Source: Clostridiales bacterium (lineage in GTDB: Bacteria; Bacillota; Clostridia; Oscillospirales; Oscillospiraceae). From it: 45,333 nt of DNA. The position numbers and the translations under genes were made by a program. The stretch lies in assembly GCA_012521555.1 (NCBI GenBank), contig JAAYMC010000089.1, positions 1 through 45,333 on the forward strand, read 5' to 3'. Positions 32,142 through 39,781 of this stretch are shown one piece after another (the stretch's first letter is position 1; each line of letters opens with the position of its first letter). Below the pieces are notes generated by a model. It was not told the DNA's origin. It saw nothing but the letters and a program-made list of their open reading frames with translations, and made no database searches.

Positions 32142-32810
32142 TTATCGCCGCTCGCGGAGGTTCTGGGCGGAGCCTGAGCCGCTTTTGTCGTAAGCGATTA
32201 CGATGCGGCGGTTCGGCTCGGAACCGACGGAATACGTGGTGACGTTCGGGAAGCCCTGAAGCGCCGTGTGGATGACGTGGCGCTCGTAGGAGTTCATGGG
32301 CTCGAGCGTCATATTGCGGCGGTATTTGACGACCTTCGCCGCGACTTTATTGGCCAGCTTCTCCAGCGCCTCGTTGCGGCGGGCGCGGTAGTTTTCCGCG
32401 TCGATGTTCACCCGCACGCGGCTGGACGCTTTTTTGTTGATGACATAGTTGGTCAGGTGCTGAATGGCGTCGAGCGTTTCGCCGCGGCGGCCGATCAGCG
32501 CGCCCGGGTCGTCCCCCGTGAGGGTCACGGAGAGGACGCCGTCCTCCTCTTCCCGGATATGCGGCGTGGCATTGACGCCCATGCGCTCGAAAAGGCCCGT
32601 GAGGAACTGCTCCACGCGCTCGCTCTGCGTGTCGGGGCGTTCGTAGGACACTCTCACGACGGCCGGAGTGCTCTTAAGTCCCAAAAAGCCCGATTTGGCC
32701 CGCTCTATGATTTCAACGGTCACGTCGTCGCGCTGCAATCCAAGCTGGTTGAGCGCGTTCTGAATGGCTTCTTCCTCCGTTTTCCCGGTTGCTTCAATCG
32801 AAACCAGCAT
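32142..32810 (-). CDS. jag: RNA-binding protein Jag/KhpB
   Basis: A 222-residue protein with an N-terminal Jag_N domain (to about 55, ending SGFLGLKS), a type II KH domain (LIGRRGETLDAIQHLTNYVIN) and a C-terminal R3H domain (NSYERHVIHTAL...GSEPNRRIVI). In Gram-positives KhpB pairs with KhpA and affects cell division and mRNA stability. ATG 32810 has AAGGAG 9 nt upstream. The ATG at 32819 directly abuts that site and so cannot use it. It follows yidC as usual. Confidence 0.94.
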   Translation of the reverse strand: MLVSIEATGKTEEEAIQNALNQLGLQRDDVTVEIIERAKSGFLGLKSTPAVVRVSYERPDTQSERVEQFLTGLFERMGVNATPHIREEEDGVLSVTLTGDDPGALIGRRGETLDAIQHLTNYVINKKASSRVRVNIDAENYRARRNEALEKLANKVAAKVVKYRRNMTLEPMNSYERHVIHTALQGFPNVTTYSVGSEPNRRIVIAYDKSGSGSAQNLRERR

Positions 32811-32887
32811 TTCGGTCATCTCCTTGAGGCTCCGCTTAAGGGGCGGCGCGTGATAATCCGCCGAAAGGCTCCGGCGTCTGTGGGTGC

Positions 32888-34342
32888 TTATTGTACGTCG
32901 TCCGGCTGGGTGTATTCCGGAGTCGAAAGGGTGCCGCGCGTGAGGCTCTCGCCGCTCCCGGCATCCGGCTCGGACACATCGGCGGCAGACGCTTCGGATG
33001 CGGCCGCGTCGTCCTGCTGCGCGCCGGACTCGGCCTGCTCAGGTTCGGAGACGGGCGCAGGAACCGTCTCAGCGGCGGGGACGCCTGAAACCGTTTCAGA
33101 CGGCGCCGCGGCCTGCTCGACGGGAGTATTTTCCGGCACGTCCGCCGCTGATGCCGCCTCTTTTTCCGCCTCGTCGGCGGGCGGCTTTTTGAAGTTCTTA
33201 TCGAACCGGTGCGGGTCGTAGGCGCGACCGCGGGCGTAGCGGCGGTCGCCGACGCGGCTGGGCTCGTATTCCTCGCTCTTGTTGGGCGCGTTTTTCTTAG
33301 CCCATTCGGCGGCGCGCTCCTGCTTTAAGCGGCGCTCTTCCTTGAGCTGCTTTTTCTTCGACGTGTTGGGGTTGCGCTCCATCGCCTTGGCCTGGCGCTC
33401 CGCTTCGCGGCGCTTGGCCTCAAGCTCGGCGTCCTTCTTGCGCTGGGTCTCGGCGCGCGCGGCGTCTTCCTTGTTGAGAATTTTCGTGTAGTACTTTGTG
33501 AGGATGATGTCCTGGATAAAGGCGAACAGGGAGCTGAAGATGATGTACACGCCGATGGCGCCCGGCATGATGAAGGCGAAGTACACGGAGATGAGCGGCA
33601 TGAACAGGAGCATGGACGAGCTCTGTTGCTGCTGCTGCGTCTGGCCGCTTGCCGCGCTCATCTTCATGCTCACCTTCGCGGACAAGAACGCGAGGAAGCC
33701 GGAAATGAACGGGATCAGGAACAGCCCGAGCCCCGGCAGCCAGACGGAGGGGTTGGACCAGTCCGTCGTCCACAGGAAGTTCCACTGCGGGCGCATGCCG
33801 AGATTCAGTCCGATAAAATTATAGTCGAGTGCGCGCAGTTTATCACTTAAGCCGGCAAATTCGCTGAAGTGATGCGAGATAAACTGCGCCTGCTCGATTT
33901 CGAGGTAGTTTGCCGTCATCGACGGCTCAAAGCCGAGGCTTGTGAGCTTATTTAAAATCGCGCCGCCTTCCTGAAGCAGCTCCTTCGGGACGCGCATCAT
34001 CGTGGTCAGCGGGCGGCTGACGGCGGAAAACAGGGCGATGATAATCGGCAGCGGGATGAGGGACCACAGGCAGCCCGACAGGGGGTTGACGCCCTCTTCC
34101 CGGTAGAGCTTTTGCAGCTCCTCGTTCATCTTCTGCTTGTTCCCGCCGTGGCGTTTTTCAATTTCCTTGATCTTCGGCTGCAGGCGCGTCTGTTTCATCA
34201 TGCCGCGCTTCGATTTCATCTGAAACGGCAGCAGGATGATTTTCACGATGAGGGCAAAGAGGATGACGGCGACGCCGTAGTTGCCTACGAGGTCATACAG
34301 CAGCATTAAAAGCCAGCCGAACGGTTTTGCTATCGTGCTCAA
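32888..34342 (-). CDS. yidC: Membrane protein insertase YidC with a long charged tail
   Basis: A 484-residue YidC/OxaA1 insertase. Membrane segments begin with YGVAVILFALIVKIILLPF, and the cytosolic hairpin after it (MKSKRGMMKQTRLQPKIKEIEKRHGGNKQKM) is the family signature. GCLWSLIPLPIIIALFSAVS is the second core helix. The last two membrane helices lie around residues 200-285. About 190 residues then follow, first Lys/Arg/Glu-rich and then Ala/Pro/Glu-rich, probably binding the ribosome and disordered. The start is TTG with GGAG 10 nt upstream. It is part of rpmH-rnpA-yidD-yidC-jag. Confidence 0.94.
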   Translation of the reverse strand: MSTIAKPFGWLLMLLYDLVGNYGVAVILFALIVKIILLPFQMKSKRGMMKQTRLQPKIKEIEKRHGGNKQKMNEELQKLYREEGVNPLSGCLWSLIPLPIIIALFSAVSRPLTTMMRVPKELLQEGGAILNKLTSLGFEPSMTANYLEIEQAQFISHHFSEFAGLSDKLRALDYNFIGLNLGMRPQWNFLWTTDWSNPSVWLPGLGLFLIPFISGFLAFLSAKVSMKMSAASGQTQQQQQSSSMLLFMPLISVYFAFIMPGAIGVYIIFSSLFAFIQDIILTKYYTKILNKEDAARAETQRKKDAELEAKRREAERQAKAMERNPNTSKKKQLKEERRLKQERAAEWAKKNAPNKSEEYEPSRVGDRRYARGRAYDPHRFDKNFKKPPADEAEKEAASAADVPENTPVEQAAAPSETVSGVPAAETVPAPVSEPEQAESGAQQDDAAASEASAADVSEPDAGSGESLTRGTLSTPEYTQPDDVQ

Positions 34343-34370
34343 TTCTTAAGTTCTCCAATCTATTCAAGCA

Positions 34371-34580
34371 TCATGGGACGGGGTCGTACCCGCCCTTATG
34401 GAAAGGATGGCATTTGCAGATTCGCTTGAGGGAGAGCCACAGGCCCTTCGCCGCTCCGTACTTCTCAATCGCTTCGAGCGCGTAAGCCGAGCAGGTCGGC
34501 GTAAACCGGCAGGAGGGGGGACGAAGCGGCGAGATATAACGCCTGTAAAACTTCACGCAGGCGATGAGCAGCTTTTTCAT
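34371..34580 (-). CDS. yidD: Membrane protein insertion efficiency factor YidD
   Basis: A 69-residue protein with the YidD signature: amphipathic start [17 protein letters not shown], then [21 protein letters not shown] and [13 protein letters not shown] with conserved Cys residues. It helps insertion through SecYEG/YidC. ATG 34580 overlaps the rnpA stop by 4 nt and has AGGA 8 nt upstream. Confidence 0.95.
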   Translation of the reverse strand: MKKLLIACVKFYRRYISPLRPPSCRFTPTCSAYALEAIEKYGAAKGLWLSLKRICKCHPFHKGGYDPVP

Positions 34581-34912
34581 TTCGCTATTCCTAATTCTTG
34601 ACAAAGAGAGAGAAAATCAGTCTCCAGATCGCGAAACAGCGCCGTTTTGACCCGCCCGCGCGCCACCAGCACAATATCGTAGCCGGGGGAGAGCTTGTCC
34701 TCGTTGAGGCGGTAGACTTCCCGGAGGCGGCGGCGCACGCGGTTGCGCACGACGGCCTTGCCGAGCTTGGCGCTGACGGTGATGCCGACGCGGTTGAGCC
34801 TGAGCCTGTTGGGCCGACAGTACAAAACCATGTTATGGGACGAGGCGCACTTGCCTTTCGCGTAAAGCCGGCGGAAATCGTTATTGCTTTTAAGCGAGAC
34901 TGAAAATTTCAC
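34577..34912 (-). CDS. rnpA: Ribonuclease P protein component
   Basis: A 111-residue protein subunit of RNase P, which trims tRNA 5' leaders with the M1-type RNA. The RNR motif is in [17 protein letters not shown], and [16 protein letters not shown] is typical of the N-terminus. The start is GTG at 34912, with GAGGAG 10 nt upstream. The gap to rpmH holds a 7-bp hairpin (34942-34961) without a T-run. Confidence 0.96.
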   Translation of the reverse strand: MKFSVSLKSNNDFRRLYAKGKCASSHNMVLYCRPNRLRLNRVGITVSAKLGKAVVRNRVRRRLREVYRLNEDKLSPGYDIVLVARGRVKTALFRDLETDFLSLCQELGIAK

Positions 34913-34999
34913 GCGGCCCGCTCTCCTCGATAAACAGGCTTAGGGCGGATGAAACCGCCCTGAGACTCCTTTTTCCTGTTTCCTGTTGCCGCTGCCATG

Positions 35000-35134
35000 T
35001 TAAGCGGAAAGCTTCGCTCTGCCCTTTCTGCGGCGGCGAGCGAGGACCTTTCTGCCGTTGCGTGTCGACATTCTTTTGCGGAAGCCGTGCTCCTTGGCGC
35101 GCTGACGCTTTTTGGGCTGGTATGTTCTTAACAT
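35000..35134 (-). CDS. rpmH: Ribosomal protein L34
   Basis: A 44-residue, Arg/Lys-rich L34 with the invariant [20 protein letters not shown] start, then [19 protein letters not shown], ending KLSA. GGAGG lies 7 nt before the ATG. It is the first gene of the rpmH-rnpA-yidD-yidC-jag-acpP unit. dnaA and the origin, often divergent from rpmH, are not next to it. Confidence 0.98.
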   Translation of the reverse strand: MLRTYQPKKRQRAKEHGFRKRMSTRNGRKVLARRRRKGRAKLSA

Positions 35135-35236
35135 GCTGGCACCTCCTTATCCACCCCGGCGCGAAAAAACGCCCGGGCTTGTCATCAGGCACGTTGCCCA
35201 CTGCCGTGCAGCGAACAAGTCGCCGTGCGGAAGTTA

Positions 35237-35265
35237 ATTATATAATACGTAAAAAGGCGTGTCAA
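35237..35265 (-). promoter_or_regulatory. Perfect-consensus sigma-A promoter of rpmH
   Basis: On the minus strand TTGACA (35260-35265), a 17-nt spacer and TATAAT (35237-35242), both hexamers perfect. The leader to rpmH is about 95 nt. Confidence 0.95.
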
Positions 35266-35313
35266 TAACTAAAAAACCAGGAGAAAAACCGCCATAATCG
35301 GCCATTTTCGCCG

Positions 35314-36534
35314 CTAGGAGCGCGGTTTTCGCAAAATCGACAGCCTCGGGGCCGCCGCCGGAAGGGTCATCTGAAAGCGCATCATCGGGTGCGGGGCCGA
35401 TTCAATCGGCGCCCCGTCCTCGTCAAGCAGTTCCGCCGCCGTAAACGGGACGGGGGGCTTTCCGGGGCAAAGCAGCTCGAGCGTGTCGCCCCGCGAGAAT
35501 TTGTTGCGTTGCGTGAGCACGGCGCGGCCGGCTTCGTCGCAGCTTTCCACGACGGCGACGACGTCCGCGTTCGTTACATACATCGCGTCGAGCGTGTACT
35601 GCCCGCCGCCGTCCCGCCCGAAGAAGAAGCCGGTGCTGTACGGCCGGTGGCTGACTTTCTCCGCTTCGCCGAGCCACACCGGGTCGAGCGGCCGGCCTTC
35701 CACGGCGGCGTCGATGGCGTGGCGGTACGCGTTTGTGATGACGGCGGCGTAGTAGGCCGATTTCATGCGCCCTTCGATTTTCAGGCTCGTGGCGCCCGCC
35801 GCGAGCACTTCGGGGATATGCCCGAGCATGCACAGGTCCCGCGCGTTGAGGATATACGTCCCCTTGTGGCCTTCCGTGATTTCATAGTACTCCCCGGGGC
35901 GCTGCGCTTCCGTGAGGAAGTACCGCCAGCGGCACGGCTGGGCGCACTCGCCGCGGTTTGCGTCCCGCCCAGCAAGGAAGTTCGACAGCAAACACTGGCC
36001 GGAAAAGGAGACGCACATCGCCCCGTGGACGAACACTTCGATTTCAAGCTCACGCGGCGTCTTCGCGCGGATTTCCGCGATCTCCTCAAGCGTGAGCTCC
36101 CGCGCGAGGATGACGCGGGACGCGCCCAAGTCGAAAAGCACGCGCGCCGTCTCGTAATTGGCAACGCCCGCCTGCGTGCTGACGTGGATTTTAAGGCGCG
36201 GCGCGTGCTGCTTTGCCAGGGAGAAGGCGCTAAGGTCCGAGACGATCACGGCGTCCGCGCCGGCGTCCTGCACCATTTCAAAAAAGGCGGGCAGGGCGGG
36301 AATATCCTCGTTGCGCATGACGGCGTTGCACGTCACATACACCTTCACGCCGCGCTCATGGCAGTACGCGGCGGCTTTTTTGAGAGCATCTGGGCTGAAA
36401 TTACCCGCGGCGGCGCGCAGCCCGAACCGCTCGCCGCCGAGGTAGACGGCGTCCGCCCCGTAGGCGACGGCCATCTCAAGCCGCTCCCAGTCGCCGGCGG
36501 GAGCGAGCAGCTCCGGTTTACCCGCCGTACTCAT
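35314..36534 (-). CDS. Peptidase U32 family protein (TrhP/RlhA-like)
   Basis: A 406-residue member of the U32 family, several of which hydroxylate RNA bases (tRNA ho5U34 by TrhP, 23S rRNA by RlhA) rather than cleave protein. The N-terminal barrel opens with PELLAPAGDWERLEMAVAYG. The Cys cluster appears as CVSFSGQCLLSN, GECAQPCRW and DLCMLGHIPEV, followed by the signature SLKIEGRMKSAYYAA. A beta-barrel C-terminal domain ends it. ATG 36534 overlaps the mltG end by 17 nt; the long open frame upstream of it is a shadow of mltG. The exact RNA target is not inferable. Confidence 0.88.
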   Translation of the reverse strand: MSTAGKPELLAPAGDWERLEMAVAYGADAVYLGGERFGLRAAAGNFSPDALKKAAAYCHERGVKVYVTCNAVMRNEDIPALPAFFEMVQDAGADAVIVSDLSAFSLAKQHAPRLKIHVSTQAGVANYETARVLFDLGASRVILARELTLEEIAEIRAKTPRELEIEVFVHGAMCVSFSGQCLLSNFLAGRDANRGECAQPCRWRYFLTEAQRPGEYYEITEGHKGTYILNARDLCMLGHIPEVLAAGATSLKIEGRMKSAYYAAVITNAYRHAIDAAVEGRPLDPVWLGEAEKVSHRPYSTGFFFGRDGGGQYTLDAMYVTNADVVAVVESCDEAGRAVLTQRNKFSRGDTLELLCPGKPPVPFTAAELLDEDGAPIESAPHPMMRFQMTLPAAAPRLSILRKPRS

Positions 36535-38125
36535 CGCTCTGGACGAAGGCCTGGTGGGACGCGAAGTCGCGGAAGAAGTTGTGCGTGCCCTGCTTGTTGA
36601 GGGCGTAGTAGTAGTAATTAGTGGTTTCGGGATAGAGGGCCGCCTTGATGGAGGCAAGGCCCGGGTTTGCGATCGGCCCCGGCGGCAGGCCCTGGTACGT
36701 GTACGTGTTGTAGGGGCTGTCGATGGAGGTGGAGACGGCCTCGCCGGTGCGCGACGCGGCGTAGTAAAGCGTCGCGTCGATCTGCAGGTATTTGAGGTTC
36801 TGGCTCTTGAGGCGGTTGTGGATGACCGACGAGATCGTGGCGCGCTCTTCGTTGCTGCCCGCCTCTTTTTCGATGAGCGACGCGATGGTGATAATCTCCC
36901 GCTGCGTAAAGCCCAGCTCGGCCGCCCGCGCGGCGAAATCAGCGGTGTATTTCGATTTAAAGTTGCTGAGCATCTTGTTGATGGCGCGGGAGGGCGAGTC
37001 GCCCACATAGAAGCGGTACGTGTCCGGGAAGAGGAACCCTTCGAGCCGGTATTTGTCCCCGAGGGTGGACTCGTCGAGGAACTCGTAATCAAAGTCGTAG
37101 TTGGCGGCGGCGTCCCACAGCTCCGCTTCGGTGGCGACGCGGTTTGCGTCGAGGAGCTGGAAGATCTGCTTGAGGGTGTAGCCCTCCGGGATGGTGACTT
37201 CAACCTCCACTTTCTTGCCGCCCCGCAGCGTCATGCCGTTGACGAGCGCGCGGTAGTCGTAGTTCTTGTTGAGCACGTAGGTGCCGGCGACGATTTTTTC
37301 CTCGGCCTTGGAGAAGCGGGCGTAGATATTGAAGAGGGACTTGTATTTGATAAGCCCCGCCTCCTGCAGGATGTCCGCCACGTCGCTTATTTTAAAGTCC
37401 TTCGGGATGGTCACCTGCACGACTTCGTTTTCGCCCCCGAGGCCGAGCACGTCCGTCGCGGCCAGCCACCCGAGGGACGCCACGAGCAGGCTCACGCAGA
37501 TGATGAACGCGGCGTAGAGGATGCCGCCGAGGCAGCCGGAGCGCTTTTCGCGGCTTGGGCGGATAGGCTTTGTCATGGGAACGTCGCTGTACTCCTCGTC
37601 AAAATCAAATTCCACGTTGAAATCGTCTTCTTCTTTTTCAGGCGGCGCGGGCTTTTGATCCCGGACGGGCTGCGGCTTGCCGTTCGGGCTGCCGCCGACG
37701 GGCTTTGACACGCCCCGTCCGTTTTCCTCGTGCGCGGGCCTTAACGCGCCGCGCCCGTTTTCGCCGTGCGCGGGCCTTGATACGCCGCGCCCGTTTTCGC
37801 CGTGCGCGGGCTTTTGGCCGGATGCCTTTTGCTCCCGCGCGGGCTTGTCGCCGCCGGCGGGACCAGGTTTGCGCGCAGGCGCTGCGCCGCGCCTGGGGGG
37901 CTGCCCGCGCGCGCCGGCGTCCGGCGCCTTTTCGGAGGGCTTGCTTGAGCGCGCGGAATCCTGTTTTGGCCGCCTCGGCTGCGGCGGCGGCGGTGGTGGC
38001 GGCGCCTCCTGCCCGCCGGGCGCGTCGCCGCCCGGCTCGATGTCGTCGGCGTGGAGAAGCTTCATGATTTCTTCGTTATAGCCGTCGCCCAAAAGCTCTT
38101 TCCAGTACTCCGCGTTGTCTTTCAT
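36518..38125 (-). CDS. mltG: Endolytic murein transglycosylase MltG with a long repeat-rich cytosolic region
   Basis: A 535-residue MltG/YceG that cuts nascent glycan strands and sets their length. The C-terminal half has the LysM-like subdomain (KDFKISDVADILQEAGLI) and the catalytic Glu in ASLIEKEAGSNEERATISSV, then YNTYTYQGLPPGPIANPG. One membrane helix lies near residues 195-220. About 190 residues before it are Pro/Gly/Lys-rich and disordered, with three 12-residue repeats of the type PAHGENGRGVSR. The family usually has a much shorter cytosolic part. AGGAGG precedes the ATG. Confidence 0.94.
   Translation of the reverse strand: MKDNAEYWKELLGDGYNEEIMKLLHADDIEPGGDAPGGQEAPPPPPPPQPRRPKQDSARSSKPSEKAPDAGARGQPPRRGAAPARKPGPAGGDKPAREQKASGQKPAHGENGRGVSRPAHGENGRGALRPAHEENGRGVSKPVGGSPNGKPQPVRDQKPAPPEKEEDDFNVEFDFDEEYSDVPMTKPIRPSREKRSGCLGGILYAAFIICVSLLVASLGWLAATDVLGLGGENEVVQVTIPKDFKISDVADILQEAGLIKYKSLFNIYARFSKAEEKIVAGTYVLNKNYDYRALVNGMTLRGGKKVEVEVTIPEGYTLKQIFQLLDANRVATEAELWDAAANYDFDYEFLDESTLGDKYRLEGFLFPDTYRFYVGDSPSRAINKMLSNFKSKYTADFAARAAELGFTQREIITIASLIEKEAGSNEERATISSVIHNRLKSQNLKYLQIDATLYYAASRTGEAVSTSIDSPYNTYTYQGLPPGPIANPGLASIKAALYPETTNYYYYALNKQGTHNFFRDFASHQAFVQSDEYGG
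37703..37810 (-). repeat. Three 36-bp tandem repeats inside mltG
   Basis: Units 37703-37738, 37739-37774 and 37775-37810 differ at only a few bases and keep the reading frame, coding PAHGENGRGVSR-like 12-mers. Length variation between strains is likely, as repeats like this slip. Confidence 0.9.
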
Positions 38126-38241
38126 AAAACGCCTCCTGAATCTCGAAACAAAACGCTTTTCGCGCAGTCACCCTCATGACGGGGGATGCATAGAATATCG
38201 CAGACGGCGGCCGAGAGAGAGAAAGCCGCCCGCTTGGAAAG

Positions 38242-38270
38242 CTCTTATCAGATATTGCGCGTGATAAGAG
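38242..38270. promoter_or_regulatory. Perfect 9-bp inverted repeat upstream of the Cys-rich peptide
   Basis: CTCTTATCA and TGATAAGAG are separated by 11 nt. The spacer contains TTGCGC (38255-38260), which pairs with TAAAAC (38277-38282) at 16 nt as a plausible promoter reading toward the small peptide gene. It may be an operator overlapping the promoter, or an RNA hairpin. Confidence 0.6.
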
Positions 38271-38333
38271 GTGCGGTAAAACAAAACACAATGACCAATC
38301 AGCCGGCGCGCAACGGCAGAATGGAGTTTGAGT

Positions 38334-38450
38334 ATGTGCTTTAGTGGTTTTGGAAACAATTGGTGCATCTGGATCATCTTTATCCTGATTATCATTTGCT
38401 GCTGCTGCGGCGGATGCGGTGGGTTCAGCGACAACTGCAATCGCTGCTGA
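38334..38450 (+). CDS. Small Cys-rich single-pass membrane peptide
   Basis: A 38-residue frame with GGAG 7 nt before its ATG. A short polar start (MCFSGFGNNW) leads to a hydrophobic helix of Ile/Leu/Phe/Trp (residues 10-21), then CCCCGGCGG and a polar Cys-containing end (SDNCNRC). Nine of 38 residues are Cys. I do not recognise the family for certain; short Gly/hydrophobic peptides of the YjcZ spore type are the nearest idea. It has a possible promoter with an inverted repeat upstream and a terminator about 70 nt downstream, so it looks like its own unit between two leftward operons. Confidence 0.65.
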   Translation: MCFSGFGNNWCIWIIFILIIICCCCGGCGGFSDNCNRC

Positions 38451-38520
38451 ACGGATTACATAGGATAAATACCCGGGATAAAAACCATGGACGGCACTGC
38501 GCCGCCCGGGTAAGGCCGGT

Positions 38521-39096
38521 TTAGCGGGACTCCCTGAGGAGTCTCGCTTTTTTTTCCGTCACAATGCACTGCACCGGGATATCGTGCGCCTCGCGGGGGA
38601 CGGCGTCCATCATCAGCGCCTCCCGCGTGATGCCGACGGTATACGCCTTCGTGCGCACGAGGAAGCGGTCGTAGTACCCGCCGCCGTAGCCGACGCGGTA
38701 GCCCTCCTCGTCGTACGCGAGCGCGGGGACGACGATGAAGTCTATCTCCTCGGGGGCGATGACGATCTTCGAGTCCAGCGGCTCCATAAGGCCCATCATC
38801 TGAGACGGGCGCAGCTCGCCGATGTCCTTAATCGCCCGCGCCTCCATGATGCCGCCCTTGAAACAGACGGGAAGCGACACGGTTTTGCCCATTTCCAGCG
38901 CGCGCCGGATGATGCGGTGCGTGTCCGGCTCGCGGCCGATGCTGTAGAAGGTGAAAATCGTTTTGGCATTAATAAACTCAGGGAGGCTGCACACGCGCGC
39001 GGCGATGCCCGCGTCGCTCTCCTCGATATATTCCGCGGGAAGGCTATTGATTTTCTCGCGGATTTCCCTGCGAAGCTGTTTTTTTATCTCTTTCAT
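38521..39096 (-). CDS. 5-formyltetrahydrofolate cyclo-ligase
   Basis: A 191-residue ATP-dependent enzyme (MTHFS family) converting 5-formyl-THF to 5,10-methenyl-THF. The N-terminus KKQLRREIREKINSLP is typical. YGGGYYDRFL is the ATP/substrate signature near residue 145, and PALAYDEEGYRVGYG leads into it. The ATG touches the tmk stop (TAAATG), so the two are co-translated. Its last codons also form a terminator stem for the opposite strand. Confidence 0.94.
   Translation of the reverse strand: MKEIKKQLRREIREKINSLPAEYIEESDAGIAARVCSLPEFINAKTIFTFYSIGREPDTHRIIRRALEMGKTVSLPVCFKGGIMEARAIKDIGELRPSQMMGLMEPLDSKIVIAPEEIDFIVVPALAYDEEGYRVGYGGGYYDRFLVRTKAYTVGITREALMMDAVPREAHDIPVQCIVTEKKARLLRESR
38523..38555 (+). 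terminator. Rightward terminator inside the 3' end of the folate cyclo-ligase gene
   Basis: An 11-bp stem (AGCGGGACTCC with GGAGTCTCGCT, one G-T pair), a CTGA loop and seven Ts. On the minus strand the same bases code the last residues KKARLLRESR. It most likely ends transcription of the small Cys-rich peptide gene. Confidence 0.85.
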
Positions 39097-39765
39097 TTAG
39101 AAAAGCCCCGATTCCTGTAGTATGGCTAAAATATCGCCGAAAACGGCACGCTCTAACCGCGGCGCGCCGTCTTCGAAACAAGGCACCGCGCGCCAGCCGT
39201 AAAAGGCGGCCGCCTGCGCGCCGCACTCGGCGCTCAGGCGCAGGTACGCCGCGTCGCGCTCGTGGATGTCCGGCGCGCCGCCGCTTTTTTCGCGCCGCTC
39301 CGCGATGCGGGAGATGGCCGCTTCGGCGGGGATGTCCAGATATATGACGAGATCGGGCCGCGGGAGTTCCAGAAGGCGAAACTCAAAGTCGTACAGCCAT
39401 TTGAAAAAGTCCCGCCGCGCCTCCTTGGGGAGCTTGGCCCCCTGGTGGATGGCGTTGCTCGTCGTGTACCGGTCCGTCACCAAAAGCCCGCCTTTATTAT
39501 AATACCCGCGCCAGTCCTTAAGGTATGAGGCGGCGCGGTCAACCGCGAAAAAGGTCGAGGCGGTATAGGCGCTTACGTCCCCGGCGTCTTTCCCGAAGTC
39601 GCCCGCCAGATACATCTCGACGAGCGCGGCGGATGGCTTGCCGTACTGCGGGAAGGACAGACGGCGGAAATCCGCCCCCGATTTTTCAAGATGCTCGCAC
39701 AGGAGCCGAAACTGCGTCGACTTCCCGCTCCCGTCGATGCCCTCGAGCACTATCAGTTTGCCCAT
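39097..39765 (-). CDS. tmk: Thymidylate kinase
   Basis: A 222-residue dTMP kinase. The P-loop is EGIDGSGKST at residues 8-17, the DR(Y) motif is TDRYTTSNAIHQGAKL with conserved Asp-Arg, and a LID region rich in Arg follows (ERREKSGGAPDIHERD). It makes dTDP for DNA synthesis. GGAGG lies 7 nt before the ATG. It is placed between a TagA-type glycosyltransferase and the folate enzyme in a leftward unit. Confidence 0.94.
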   Translation of the reverse strand: MGKLIVLEGIDGSGKSTQFRLLCEHLEKSGADFRRLSFPQYGKPSAALVEMYLAGDFGKDAGDVSAYTASTFFAVDRAASYLKDWRGYYNKGGLLVTDRYTTSNAIHQGAKLPKEARRDFFKWLYDFEFRLLELPRPDLVIYLDIPAEAAISRIAERREKSGGAPDIHERDAAYLRLSAECGAQAAAFYGWRAVPCFEDGAPRLERAVFGDILAILQESGLF

Positions 39766-39781
39766 AAACGCGCCTCCGGCG

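Noticed and set aside
35135-35313. Replication origin or DnaA boxes next to rpmH
   Set aside because: No TTATCCACA-like boxes are seen, dnaA is absent and the stretch is only about 180 nt with a plain promoter.
36535-37203. Possible N-terminal extension of the U32 protein
   Set aside because: The upstream open stretch is Ser/Thr/Arg-rich and out of frame over mltG. The family N-terminus begins exactly at the ATG at 36534.
37703-37810. CRISPR-like array
   Set aside because: The 36-bp units are directly abutting without spacers and keep the mltG reading frame, so they are coding tandem repeats.
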